Source of the DNA: Carya illinoinensis
Lineage: Eukaryota > Streptophyta > Magnoliopsida > Fagales > Juglandaceae
DNA: 64,000 nt
NCBI RefSeq assembly: GCF_018687715.1
Contig: NC_056753.1
Location: 10,219,001 to 10,283,000, forward strand
Direction of reading: 5' to 3'
Shown: positions 11,165 through 21,365 of the stretch, in pieces
Numbering within the stretch: position 1 is the stretch's first letter
Layout of the letters: each line of letters starts with the position of its first letter
Position numbers and translations under genes: made by a program
Notes under the pieces: model-generated
The model's database searches: none
Seen by the model: the letters and a program-made list of their open reading frames with translations, nothing else
What the model was told of the DNA's origin: nothing

Positions 11165-12633
11165 TTACATTTGGAGTTGCATATCTCTCCTGAACTCTGC
11201 TTGTTCTTCTTCATGTTGTTTGAGGTGCATCTCCATGTCTCCTTGTCTCGCCAATTGAGCCTCTAACTCTTGTTGTTTTGCAACCAATTCTTCAGTTCTA
11301 CGATTCGCATTCTCTTGAGCTATAGAGGCAGACCCGGAAGAAGAGGAAGAGGGAGAAGGTTTTACACAGCGACCCAAACCCCTCAAATATCTTGAACGTT
11401 CACCCAGAACTTGTGTAAAAATCTCAACATCTGTATTTGAGGAATTTTGATCTGACACAGATTCAGCACGCAGGGCAACTATTTTATCCTACACATAGGA
11501 TAAAGAGTTAATATCATCATAAATATTCAAATATATTTATTTAAAACAAATTATAATACTTACATAATTTTCACGGGCATCAGGATGACTCCACTCTCCA
11601 TTACGATTAGTATGTGATGCAGCTATAATTTTGTCAGATCATAATTGGCATCTGAATCTTGCTATAATAAAGATTTGTTAAGATATAAAGTCATTATGAT
11701 TGATATATTCAGTTAACTATATACAAATAAAAGAATAGCAATACCAATTTTTTAGAGAGGCGGTGGAAAGATCTTGAGCCTGCATGATAAGTAATCTTCA
11801 ATTTTGATCTATTTGTTTTGTTTATAGAACTTCGCTCCTACATAAGAATTGAAAATATTAGAAAGCGAAATTAAAAATAGGACTAAAATAATTAAATTAA
11901 TTATACCTTATATGATGGATCCTCAAACATGTCACAAAATTTTTCCCAATCAGAAGGTTGCACATCTTGAAAAGGATGTTGGCGTGCTTCTTCACTATTC
12001 TCAAACTTATTATAATGCTCATGACACCTCGCCTTATACTTGCAGAATGCATTACTCATAAGCTCTTCCACAGTTTTACGCTCCTCTCTCCGACCAAAAT
12101 TTAATTCGAAATCATCCTTACAGAAAAAAGTTTGGACAAAAATATTATCATTTATAATATTCTAACTTTAAAGTAAAATAAAATTATAAGTCCAATTAAA
12201 TTTCATTTATTAAACATTACCAAACAATGCTTCTTAATAAGGTCCTTAACATCTTGGGGGACTTTCTTCCATGAACTTGTTGCCAAAGGTGCATAAGTTC
12301 GTGTAAGAGCACCCACATGAGATGCAAGCCAAGCTGCTGGTTGTCCTTCGCCTCCGGTATGTTCATCAAGAATGTTAACTTTGATCTTACCCACCTTACG
12401 ATATTTTTCCAACGTCACGCCTCTCGTAGTGCCTCGACCTTGACGAGATTATACTGTGAAGTCATCATGATATATAACATTATAATCAATTTTCTATTAT
12501 AATCTTAATTAATAACTTTTATGACTATTATAATTTTACCTTGTTCTGTAGAGTCAATCTCTAATGGTGAGTCTGAAGGAGAGCTAGGAATAGGTGGAGA
12601 TGGGTTGCGCACTTCCTTTTTCTTCGGAGGCAT
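11165..12633 (-). pseudogene. TNPA-like/Transposase_24 (Ptta/En/Spm) protein, six exons, damaged
   Basis: Read on the minus strand, exons at 12633-12540, 12438-12221, 12116-11907, 11837-11745, about 11660-11575 and 11488-11165 join into a protein of the plant En/Spm Transposase_24 family, thought to bind transposon ends. Exon 1 starts MPPKKKEVRNPSPP; exon 2 carries RGVTLEKYRKVGKIKVNI; exon 4 contains INKTNRSKLKITYHAGSRSF; exon 6 has the family hallmark DVEIFTQVLGERSRYLRGLG, then a serine run and a Gln/Glu-rich coiled-coil tail. Exon 5 has an in-frame TGA (QL-stop-SDKI) where a Trp codon is likely, and its phase does not join cleanly to exon 4. Either this copy is dead or exon 5 is skipped. 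Confidence 0.75.
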
Positions 12634-12707
12634 AATTTCAAAAAACTGATACAATATTCATTAAGTAAAATAGTGCTCATCATCACGTAATGTGAAAATA
12701 TAATTCG

Positions 12708-13963
12708 TCAATCACTATCTGTATCAGTATCATTTGACAATTCAGTCTCATCTTCTGTAGATACTTCAGATGAATCAACACTTTGCTCAAGTGTCGCATC
12801 AACAATTTCAGCCTCAATATCTTCTCTATTCAATGGAATCATCTCATACTGGCTCAAATCCACAAACAAATTAAAGACGGGCTGACTCTCTTGGTATGCT
12901 TCTTGAGTAGAGGCATCATCTTCTTCTTCATCTCGCCCTTCTGCCTGAGGGATAACATCATATATATTTTTTGGAGCATATTTTTGTACTACTCGCCATT
13001 GAGTTCCTAACTTCGGGTCATCTAAGTAGAATACTTGAGATGCTTGAGAAGCTAAAATAAATGGATCATCCTCGTACCATTTTCTTGATGTATTAATACT
13101 CAAGAAATATTCATCATCACAGACTCCAGTTCGAAGATTGCTTAAATCCCACCAATCACACTTAAACAGATACACTGCAAGCTCTCCCAAATATTTCATT
13201 CCAATTATATCAACAATCACTCTATAGAAATCAATATTTTCTCCATCATGACTTCCCTCAACTAGGACACCACTATTTTGTGTTTTCCTATAATGATCTC
13301 GATCTATTGTGTGATACCTACTACCACGAGAAATACATGCAGAATATCTTGTAGCCCGTCTCGATGGGCCACGCGCTAATGCATACAATTCATCTGATAT
13401 ATCGTTTGGATTATTGGCATGCATTTATAAAACCTACATATTAAGTAAAACTTCTATTATATCAATAAAAAAACAATCAATATTTTCTATTTGTATTGAA
13501 TGAAGTGTCGCATATGTAATGTCATTACCCGTTGTTCAAACCATCTCGGAAACTCCTCTTCATGTTCCTGGTCTATATCATTTACTCCTAGTTCCTTGAG
13601 CATGTTAATATGATCACTGAAATTGATGATTACCACATGTATTTTATATTATTAGAATTTTGCGAAAGTAAATGAGCGAATACTAAATTAAGAAAAGATT
13701 AATACTTACTTCAAGTAAATCTCTATCTCAAGGCAATTGTTCAGCACGTACCACTGAGCTTTCTCAAACTCTCTTCCACATAAGTCATAACCACGCACTG
13801 CACCAAGTGGACATACTTGTTGGGAAAACACGAAAAACACATTTCGTTGTCTTGCCAAGGGATAAATCTGCCAAAATCTTAATGCTGGACGTATAACAGA
13901 TATAGATCGATAGTTTGAGAGAATGATCTTACAATTCCAAACTGTCCACTCTGGACAATTCAA
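12708..13963 (-). pseudogene. TNP2/TNPD-type transposase, 3' exons only (DUF4216 region)
   Basis: Three exon-like blocks read on the minus strand. About 13909-13711 gives YPLARQRNVFFVFSQQV..FEKAQWYVLNNCLEIEIYL, the conserved linker of EnSpm transposases. 13616-13529 gives DHINML..EEEFPRWFEQR and joins the first across a GTAAGT donor in the correct phase. 13424-12708 gives SDELYALARGPS and then the DUF4216 block YLFKCDWWDL..FILASQASQVFYLDDP, ending in an acidic tail of about 60 residues. A TAA sits just before the last block's ATG, so it does not join openly to the exon before. The catalytic TNP2 core that should lie upstream is absent between 13.96 and 16.77 kb. This is a decayed transposase end. 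Confidence 0.75.
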
Positions 13964-14002
13964 GAGTTATCAATCTTTCAATTAAGGCGGATTGATAACT
14001 CT
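13963..14002. repeat. Inverted repeat (13-bp arms, 14-nt loop)
   Basis: AGAGTTATCAATC (13963-13975) is the exact inverse of 13990-14002. A shorter hairpin (GTCCA/TGGAC, 13944-13956) lies just beside it. The pair marks the point where transposase sequence is lost. Confidence 0.7.
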
Positions 14003-14594
14003 CGAACGGGTCTAAGGCTAATATTGATGAACAAGCAATATAAAATATGCCAATATTTAACATGTATCAAACAAACAATGCAAAATATATTAATTAAGTA
14101 TTTATATTATTAAATAATTAGATAGTTGTTTTATATCTTTCAAAATATTTTATCAATTATAACTATTTGTATTGTAATTAACAAGCATGTTAATAATTAT
14201 AACTATTTGTATTGTAATTAACATTCATTTTATTAATTATAATTCGGAATTTATATTTTAATCAAATTCATTTGATTACTTTTAACTTTTAAGTATTTAA
14301 GTATTATTCAATCCAGATTATTTGTATTTTATTTAAAATTCATTTTATTAATTCAAAGATTAAGTATTTTTATGTTATTAAAACAAAACTATTTGTATTA
14401 ACCTATAGTTGAATAATTCAACATCATAAATAATTAAGTTTTGTAGCAAATCTTAGATGATTTGTAAGTTAATTCATTCTCATTTGATTATTTGAATCTT
14501 TTAAGTATTTAAATATTATTAAATGTAGATTATAAATAATTAATTTTTAATTCAACTCTTGCATTTAAAATGTTAATTATTTTAACACTAACCG
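14003..14594. other. AT-rich interior of the CACTA element, no gene seen
   Basis: Very AT-rich. It contains a direct repeat of about 30 bp (TAATTATAACTATTTGTATT and following bases) at roughly 14154 and 14194. Nothing coding. Confidence 0.5.
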
Positions 14595-15325
14595 ACATAA
14601 CGTTCAAACGGTGCTTGTCACCGTTCGATCTAAGGACATACGTTCGAACGGAACACGAATACCGTTCGAACGGATTACTTCCAGAAATCACTCGTCTTCA
14701 ACCTCCGAAAACCCCAACATTTACAGTCCATATTACATCAAAAGATAGCAAACTATATGACGAACTCATGTAAGCAAACGAAAACACTTATATAAAAACT
14801 AAAATGAGGTCAAATTTAAGAAGAATACCTGATTTGGAGAGATAAAGCTGAAAATCCACCAAACGGTAAAAACTCTTCACCAAACGGTAAAAACAACCTC
14901 TTAATCCGAAAATATAAGAGATTGATAGGAGTTAGTAATATTTGAGGGCTAGATTGAAGAATAATGGCGTTGGTTGGAAGAAAATGAGCGTGGGAGTGAC
15001 TGGAAGTCGACTGGAACGAGTGCGAGATTGTGAGGTTCTGTCGTGTAAATGTAGAACATTTACGTTCGAACGGTTGTTTAATAAACATTCGAACGTCAAA
15101 TCGACTAGCGGGAAAAAATTTCCCCCGCTAATTTAACGTTCGAACGTGAAAATATACGTTCGAACGTTTTATTATACGTTTGAATGGTTATATTAAACCG
15201 TTCAAACGTCAAATCGATTAGCTGGAAAAATTTCTCCCGCTAATTTAACGTTCGAACGTGAACATATCCGTTCAAACTTCTTCTTATACGTTTGAACGCC
15301 AATATTAAACCGTTCAAACGTTTAA
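14595..15325. repeat. Internal clusters of CGTTCGAACG-type motifs
   Basis: Motif copies occur at 14600-14675 (four) and at 15062-15325 (about nine, two of them inside a near-duplicate unit of about 110 bp beginning near 15100 and 15210). Between the clusters is a stretch of about 380 bp with no clear gene that could be the original 5' end or promoter of the lost transposase on the minus strand. Confidence 0.6.
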
Positions 15326-16060
15326 GTTATATTGTTGCTTATTGTATTTTTTTTGCACTATACCTTTAAATATAATAACTTCTAAATATACTATAGTTTA
15401 GAGACATAGTAATATAACTATATAATATATAATCAAACATATATTATATAGTTTAGTAACATATATAATATAAAATATCATATTACATCTAATATTATAG
15501 TCAAGTACATATATTAACCTATTATATATAACATATATATGGTATCATAGCATAGGGTTATATGTATCACATGCATATATATATAATGTTTAGTACTATT
15601 ATATTATTATTATATTATTTAATAATAGGATATCTACTATTAATATATATGGTGTCATCTATACTAGTATATATATGTGATACTAGTTAATATCACATAT
15701 AATAACTATGTTATATAAATACATGAACATAGTTTCATGTATATAGTAGTCTATATTATATTAATTATACTATATAATATAACTTATACTATATACTATA
15801 TAATATTCAATAGTAATATATATTTTAATTAAATATAATATCATATATACTATATATATAAAAAATTATATATATAATACATAGTGTTTAATAATATATA
15901 AGTGCATTAAATATATTGCATTTAATATATTTAACAGTTAAAATATATTATAATTGAATTAATTATTATATTTAATATAATTAATACCGAATATTGCATT
16001 TAAATATTATTTATTATCATGAAAAACCGATTAATTAGGGATGTGATTAATATTCAGTTA
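15326..16060. other. Extremely AT-rich interval within the CACTA element
   Basis: Almost only A and T, dominated by TATATA, ATAATATA and ACTATATAATAT runs; no gene, motif or element end recognised. Confidence 0.5.
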
Positions 16061-16063
16061 ATA

Positions 16064-16111
16064 CGTTCGAACGGTAATAACTTATCGTTCGAACGGCACT
16101 GCATATATAAG
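16064..16111 (+). promoter_or_regulatory. TATA box with two CGTTCGAACG palindromes just upstream
   Basis: Perfect CGTTCGAACG palindromes lie at 16064-16073 and 16086-16095, 22 bp apart, followed 8 bp later by TATATAAG (16104-16111). A GC-rich leader follows from about 16135, with a possible leader intron (donor near 16249, acceptor just before 16765), leading to the ATG at 16775. Promoter role is inferred; if the palindromes bind the element's own protein, this promoter would be self-regulated. Confidence 0.6.
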
Positions 16112-17411
16112 CCCCCGGCGTCACTTTCACAGATGTTTACGTCTCCATTTCCTCCGTTCTAAGCCTCCAAACCGTCGATCTCCGCCGTTGAACGCCGTCT
16201 TCGCCGCCGTCAACAGTGCCCACTCAAAGCCTCTACCTCTAACTACTGGTATTTTTCATTTTTAAAGCATTTTACCGTTTAGATATAGGTTTTTGATATA
16301 TTAATTGTTTAAGTTAGGGTAAACCGATTTATACATCAAAATAATCGGTAGATTTGAATAAATCCATGTTAGGAACGTTTATTTAGGTTTCTATTGCATT
16401 TATTTTGGTGTAAAATCCAGGGAATCGAAGGATTCCATGGATTTCAATGGCCGAGTCGACTCGGCCTGGAATCCCGATCGACACGAAGATCGTTCGAACG
16501 CTATGTGTAGCGTTCGAACGATATAACATAACAGTCGAACGGTTTGTCTGTAACCGTTCGATTGTTACAGTAATCGTTTGAATGTTTTTTAATATTATAT
16601 TTATATTATTAATATTGATATTGAGAAATATATTTATTGTTGATAATGTTGTTCAGAATATCAAATATTATTAAATTTCTATTTGTTTCAAACTACTGTA
16701 AATAGTTCTTTATTGTATTTTTCTTGTTAATGTTATATATCTAGTTTGTAATTATAAATTTCAGATTGATTATAATGTCTACTTCTAGACCGGCACGTAA
16801 GCGACGCAATCTTGGTGAGAGTAGTAGTGGTCCAGTTCGGGAGAGGACAGTTTCACTGGAGCGACCAGTGAAGATTTCTGATTTCTAGAGTCTTCTCTGG
16901 GAGGGTCATTCATTGTCCTCAATATTCAGTGATCGTGGTTGGGGACCTATCTTGGATGAGCGGGATAAGCATGGGAGCCAGTCTCCTACATTGACATTGT
17001 TGCTGAGTTCTATAGAGAACTCGGCAGTGCCAGCGCAGATGATTCTGGGGCCTACAATATCACTGTCCAAGGAATACCCGTTGTATTTTCACGAGATGGA
17101 CTTGCTGAGCATCTCGGTATTCCTAGACTGCCAGATGCATATCCGAATGTGGTGCCTAGAGAGTCTGATCCTTCAGTTGAGGCGGAGATAGCTGAGGAGG
17201 AGGCATCAGTTTATACTGATGAGGTCGATACCCTTGCTGATCACGAGGTGAGGGATTTGGTTGTCGGTTCTGATGCTCCACCGTATGACAGGACGAAGAG
17301 CATCAAACAGGCAGATTTATCTTCTTTCTTTAAGATATTAAATTTGATAATTGCCAATAACACTGACCCTCGGCAGCACAAGACAAAAGTTGGCATTGAT
17401 CGGATGAAATT

Positions 17412-19749
17412 TGTGATGACCCGTTTTTGAGTGTATTTTCGCTGAAATAATTGTTTTTATTTTAATTAATATATTAGCTATTTATTTTAATTTATTTGCG
17501 TTTTTAAAGTTGGTTTTTAATTTAATTTATTTTATTTGATGTTGTGTTTTATTTAGTTGTTTTGCGGTTTTTTAATCTTTTTGGCGGGTTAGTTTTGCTT
17601 TCCGGAATGAGGTTTGGACCTCATCTTTTCCCTACATCTTTTTCCTTTTTCCTCTCTTTTTTCTTTTTCTTTTTCCTTTTTTTTTCTTTTTTCTTCTTTT
17701 TTTCTTTTTTCTTCTTTCTTTTTTCTTCTTCTTTTTTTTTTTCTTTTTTTTTCTTTTTTTCCCTCCCTTTCTCTCTCCCCGACCGGCTCCCCCTCCCCCC
17801 CCGTGCTCTCTCTCTCTTCCCTCCCTCTCCCGCGTCGTCTCTCTCTCTCTCCTCCGGCCCAGCGCCGTCCGGCCACCTCCCGACCTCCCACCGGTCCCAT
17901 TTTCTCCCCCTCCCTCCGGTGCACCTCCCCACCGAAAACCACCCCCAACCGGCCGGCCATTTGGCCGGAAAAAGCTTCCAAAGGGCGCACGGATTTCACT
18001 CTGATCCGCCGCCGTCGCTCCACCTCCGGCCACCATTTGTTCACCACTTCATCACCGACCTCTTGCCGTCCTAACCCACCCATTTCCGGCCTCCATCGAC
18101 CACCGGAGCAGCTCCCACGAGCTTGTTTTCCGATTTGCCATTTTCGGCCATTTCCGGCCATTCTGCCGCCACCCACGGCCGTCCGTCACTTCCTATAGCT
18201 TCACAACCACCTCTAGACCATACCCTATCAATCTCGTGTCCTAGTTTGTCCCCGTTCAAAAGTGGGTTTTTCGGACCCACGGCCACAGTGAATTTTCACT
18301 GTGACGTTGCTGTTTTTCCGCCGTTTGCAACGCCGTGAGCTTTCTAAAAATACCGTATAGCGCTGTAAGTATTTTCCAAACCCTATTTTCAGATTTTAAT
18401 ATATATTGCTCATTCAATTGATTTATTTATTTAATTATTTATTTAATTGTTTGTTGTTGGTTGTTGATTCCGGACTGAGTCCGAGGAGTTTCGGGGGTCG
18501 GATGGATTGAGGACGGAGTGTTTGTTTGGTTGGTTGTTATTGGTTGTTTCGATTGGGCCGTGTGGTGTGCGTTGCATTTTATTTGTGTGCGTTGCATATC
18601 GCGTGCATGTGCATCATGTTATCGGCGTTTTGGCGTTTGGGTGCGTGTGTCTCACGAGCCCAAGCCGTGATGGGTTATTATCACGGTGGAGCTCCTCTGG
18701 TCACTCGGGAGCGGTCAATACTGAGTGACATCCCCTGAGTAGTCGTCTGGGCGCTGACGATGTTCGGTACTAGAGGATGGGTCTAGCCCGGTACGTGCGG
18801 AGCACGAGTCTAGGCATCGCTCTATTCACCGATTCTGAGGCCCTGCGCGATGACGGAGTAGTATTAGAGGATGGGTCTAGCCCGGTACGTGCTGAGCACA
18901 AGTCTAGGCATCGCTCTACTCACTGACTCCGGGAGCGAAAATTAGAGGATGGGTCTAGCCCGGTACGTGCGGAGCACGAGTCTAGGCATCGCTCTATTCA
19001 CCGATCCCGTGGCCCTTCGCTGGCGAGGGCTAGAGGATGGCCCGGCCCGGTACGTGCATGGCACGAGTCTGGGCATCGCTCGTTTAGGTGTCGCACGCGT
19101 AGCCATTCTCTACGGTGTGGCACTGAGCCAGGGTGTGCGGATGATCCCTAGGGGAGATCATGGTGCATACGGAGCGGGTTGTGGTATGGTTTTTCGGTTA
19201 TGATCCATTTTCTGGGAAAATGGTGGTTTGGGCCATTATCGGGGATAATGGCGAGATTTGCCTTTATGGAGGTTGGTGGGCCTTATGGGTTTTGGCGTGC
19301 GTGGTAAAATATATGTGTTGCGGGGTGTGTGTTTGTTTGATCTTGCTTTCTTGTTGTTTGGGTTATATGTATTTTCATCTGGTAGTGTTTGGGTCATACT
19401 TACCTGCGGAACCTTTCTTGGTTCCGTAGCTTTTGGTGCAGAGTTCGAGGAAGAGGAGGAGGAGGCTGAGCCCGAGGATGCGGCTCCGCCGGGTTGCTGA
19501 TGCTGTACTTTATCTGTATTGGTGTTTTTGTAATATTTTATTTAAGTATGTTTTAAACAGTTTGTATTACATTAAGAAAAAAAAAATTCTGGTACTTAAT
19601 TATTGACTTGCTTTCCGCTGCGTTTGTCTTGTGCACTTTGTCGCTCTTGCACACACTTGGCACACGTCGTTAGGATGGTGGTCCGGGTTGTCACCATCCG
19701 GACGTCTCGATTTCCCCGTGTTTGGGCGTGGGGATTTAGGGGCGTCACA
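17412..19749 (+). repeat. 5' LTR
   Basis: From the left: an AT-rich block, a polypyrimidine tract (about 17640-17870), a CCGCC/CCGG-rich block, a GT-rich block, a tandem array (18771-19090), and a 3' part with a short acidic open frame ending at 19500. It must hold the element's promoter; no single TATA box stands out clearly enough to call. Confidence 0.95.
18771..19090 (+). repeat. Tandem array inside the 5' LTR (four units of 78-94 bp)
   Basis: Units start TAGAGGATGGGTCTAGCCCG at 18771, 18865 and 18943, with a diverged fourth (TAGAGGATGGCCCGGCCCG) at 19031. Each contains GGTACGTGC..GCAC..GTCT..GGCATCGCTC. The same array is at 26213-26530 in the 3' LTR, and a diverged two-unit form is in the solo LTR at 43093-43230. 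Confidence 0.85.
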
Positions 19750-19751
19750 GG

Positions 19752-19763
19752 TGGTATCAGAGC
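19752..19763 (+). promoter_or_regulatory. Primer binding site for initiator Met-tRNA
   Basis: TGGTATCAGAGC lies two bases after the end of the 5' LTR and matches the complement of the 3' end of plant initiator methionine tRNA. Confidence 0.9.
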
Positions 19764-20024
19764 AGTTTGGCTCTGGGTAAAACCACATGTCCCGTAGGTA
19801 GTACCAGAATGTTTTAAAGTTGTGTTTTAAAAATTATGTTAAGTATAGTTGTTTTATTTGTTTATTTGTTTGAGCTTGTTTGTTTGTTTTATTTATTTAG
19901 TTATGTTTTAACATGCCGGTTTCTTTTGTTTCTTGTTGTGTTATGTTGTTTTGTTTTTGTTGGTTTTATGATGGTTTTATTTGTTTTCTTAAAGGAGGGT
20001 CAAGTGTGGTGTTGTGTCAGGAAA

Positions 20025-21278
20025 ATGGGAAGACCAGGAAGACCAAGGAAAAATACTCAGGAACCGCAAGACAATACCTCCAGAGATGACTCCTTAGCCG
20101 AGGCGATAAGGCAGATGACGGAGTTCATGCAACAGAACATTAGGCCACAACAGGCAGGGCCTTGGCCACCACAAGGAGGTCCTTGGCCACCACAAGAAGG
20201 ACCTTGGCCACCACAAGGAGGGCCTTGTCCACCACCCGGAGGGCCTTGTCCGCCACAGGGAGTGTATTGGCCACAACCAGGAGGTCCTTGGCCATATCAG
20301 GGAGGGCCTTGGATGTATCCGGGCGGGTCAAGTAGCATGGTGCAGGCCGGATGTACCTATGAGCGCTTCCTAGCGCATCGGACTCCACACTTCACTGGAA
20401 ATGAGGATCCTCTTCAGGCTGGAAGATGGATCAGAGACCTGGAGAAAACCTTTGAGGTGTGTGGATGTACTGAAGCTCAGCAAGTACTCTACGCCAGCTA
20501 TCTTTTGCAGGGTATTGCCTCTGATTGGTGGGATACCAGGAGGGTGATGCTGGAAGCTGAGTTGGGATCTTTCGCTGCAGTGACCTGGCAGCGTTTCAAG
20601 AAGGAGTTCAATGACCGCTTCTTTCCCGCCTCAGTAAGAAAACAAAAGGCAAGAGAATTCTCTAATTTGGTCCAAGGGGGCGCAACAGTGGAACAATACG
20701 CCCGGAGGTTCATAGAACTTGAGCAATTCGCTCCTCATCTTGTTGCCACTGAGGAGTTGCGAGCAGAGCGTTTCCAGGAGGGACTACGCCCTGATATACG
20801 CCGTTTGGTGGTCAGCCATCGGATATCCACTTTTCAGGAATTAGTGGATATGGCCACCCTTATAGAGCGGGAAAATAATCTGGGTATGGGCTCCCCTCCA
20901 GGGCAAAAGAGGCGGAGTTTTTCTGGTGAAGGAAGCAGCTCGGGTTCGCCCCAGAAGTTTGTTCAGCGGTCCGGGACTCGATCGCAAGCATCCTCAAGTG
21001 TTCGCATGGGAGGACGTGTACCTGTATGTGGAATTTGTAATAGAGCTCATGCGGGCGAGTGCTCTTCTGGTGGAGCTCGATGTTTTACTTGTGGCCAGCA
21101 GGGCCATTTTTCCCGAGAATGTCCAAGAATGGTTCAAGGGAACCGTGGAGGTAGGCGCGGTGGAAGAACCAACCCGAGACAACCAGTGCAAGCCCGGGTT
21201 TATGCTGTCACACCCGGAGAGGTGGATGATGAGGCACCAACGACCCATGATGCTGGAGTAATCACAGGTATGGATTAA
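20025..21278 (+). CDS. gag: Retrotransposon Gag (capsid/nucleocapsid)
   Basis: The frame is open from 19836, but the bases before 20025 encode a hydrophobic, T-rich leader, so MGRPGRPRKNTQEPQ at 20025 is the likely start (417 codons to the TAA at 21278). After a proline/glycine/tryptophan repeat region (20148-20335) comes the plant retrotransposon gag core (FTGNEDPLQAGRWIRDLEKTF..LLQGIASDWWD..FKKEFNDRFFP..EQYARRFIELEQFAP). Near the C-terminus is one zinc knuckle, CFTCGQQGHFSREC (21081-21122), for RNA packaging, followed by an Arg/Gly-rich tail. Reading on without splicing stops at 21278; splicing a 98-nt intron from 21268 joins it to pol. Confidence 0.93.
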   Translation: MGRPGRPRKNTQEPQDNTSRDDSLAEAIRQMTEFMQQNIRPQQAGPWPPQGGPWPPQEGPWPPQGGPCPPPGGPCPPQGVYWPQPGGPWPYQGGPWMYPGGSSSMVQAGCTYERFLAHRTPHFTGNEDPLQAGRWIRDLEKTFEVCGCTEAQQVLYASYLLQGIASDWWDTRRVMLEAELGSFAAVTWQRFKKEFNDRFFPASVRKQKAREFSNLVQGGATVEQYARRFIELEQFAPHLVATEELRAERFQEGLRPDIRRLVVSHRISTFQELVDMATLIERENNLGMGSPPGQKRRSFSGEGSSSGSPQKFVQRSGTRSQASSSVRMGGRVPVCGICNRAHAGECSSGGARCFTCGQQGHFSRECPRMVQGNRGGRRGGRTNPRQPVQARVYAVTPGEVDDEAPTTHDAGVITGMD

Positions 21279-21365
21279 ATTAATTTTAAGTTGGATTTAA
21301 TTTTTGGTGCATTTGGCTCTTTCTTTGTTTTTTTTTGGATTTCATGGGTTGTGTGTTTGGTTCAG
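21268..21365 (+). other. Probable 98-nt intron between gag and pol
   Basis: The donor is ACAG/GTATGG (intron starts at 21268) and the acceptor is TTTGGTTCAG/GAAGAG (intron ends at 21365), preceded by a strong T-rich tract. Removal takes the gag frame, with one base left over, exactly into the pol frame: GVITG joins [18 protein letters not shown], the expected start of the protease. The unspliced form ends with the gag stop at 21278. Splicing is inferred from sequence. Confidence 0.7.

Noticed and set aside
17544..18198. Overlapping long frames on both strands in the 5' LTR (also 24998-25685 in the 3' LTR and 41848-42412 in the solo LTR)
   Set aside because: They are open only because the polypyrimidine tract lacks stop codons; the products are Ser/Phe/Pro or Lys/Arg runs on opposite strands and do not survive as frames across LTR subfamilies.
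19836..20024. N-terminal extension of Gag
   Set aside because: Open but T-rich and hydrophobic, and the codons look like untranslated leader; the start at 20025 gives a normal basic Gag N-terminus.
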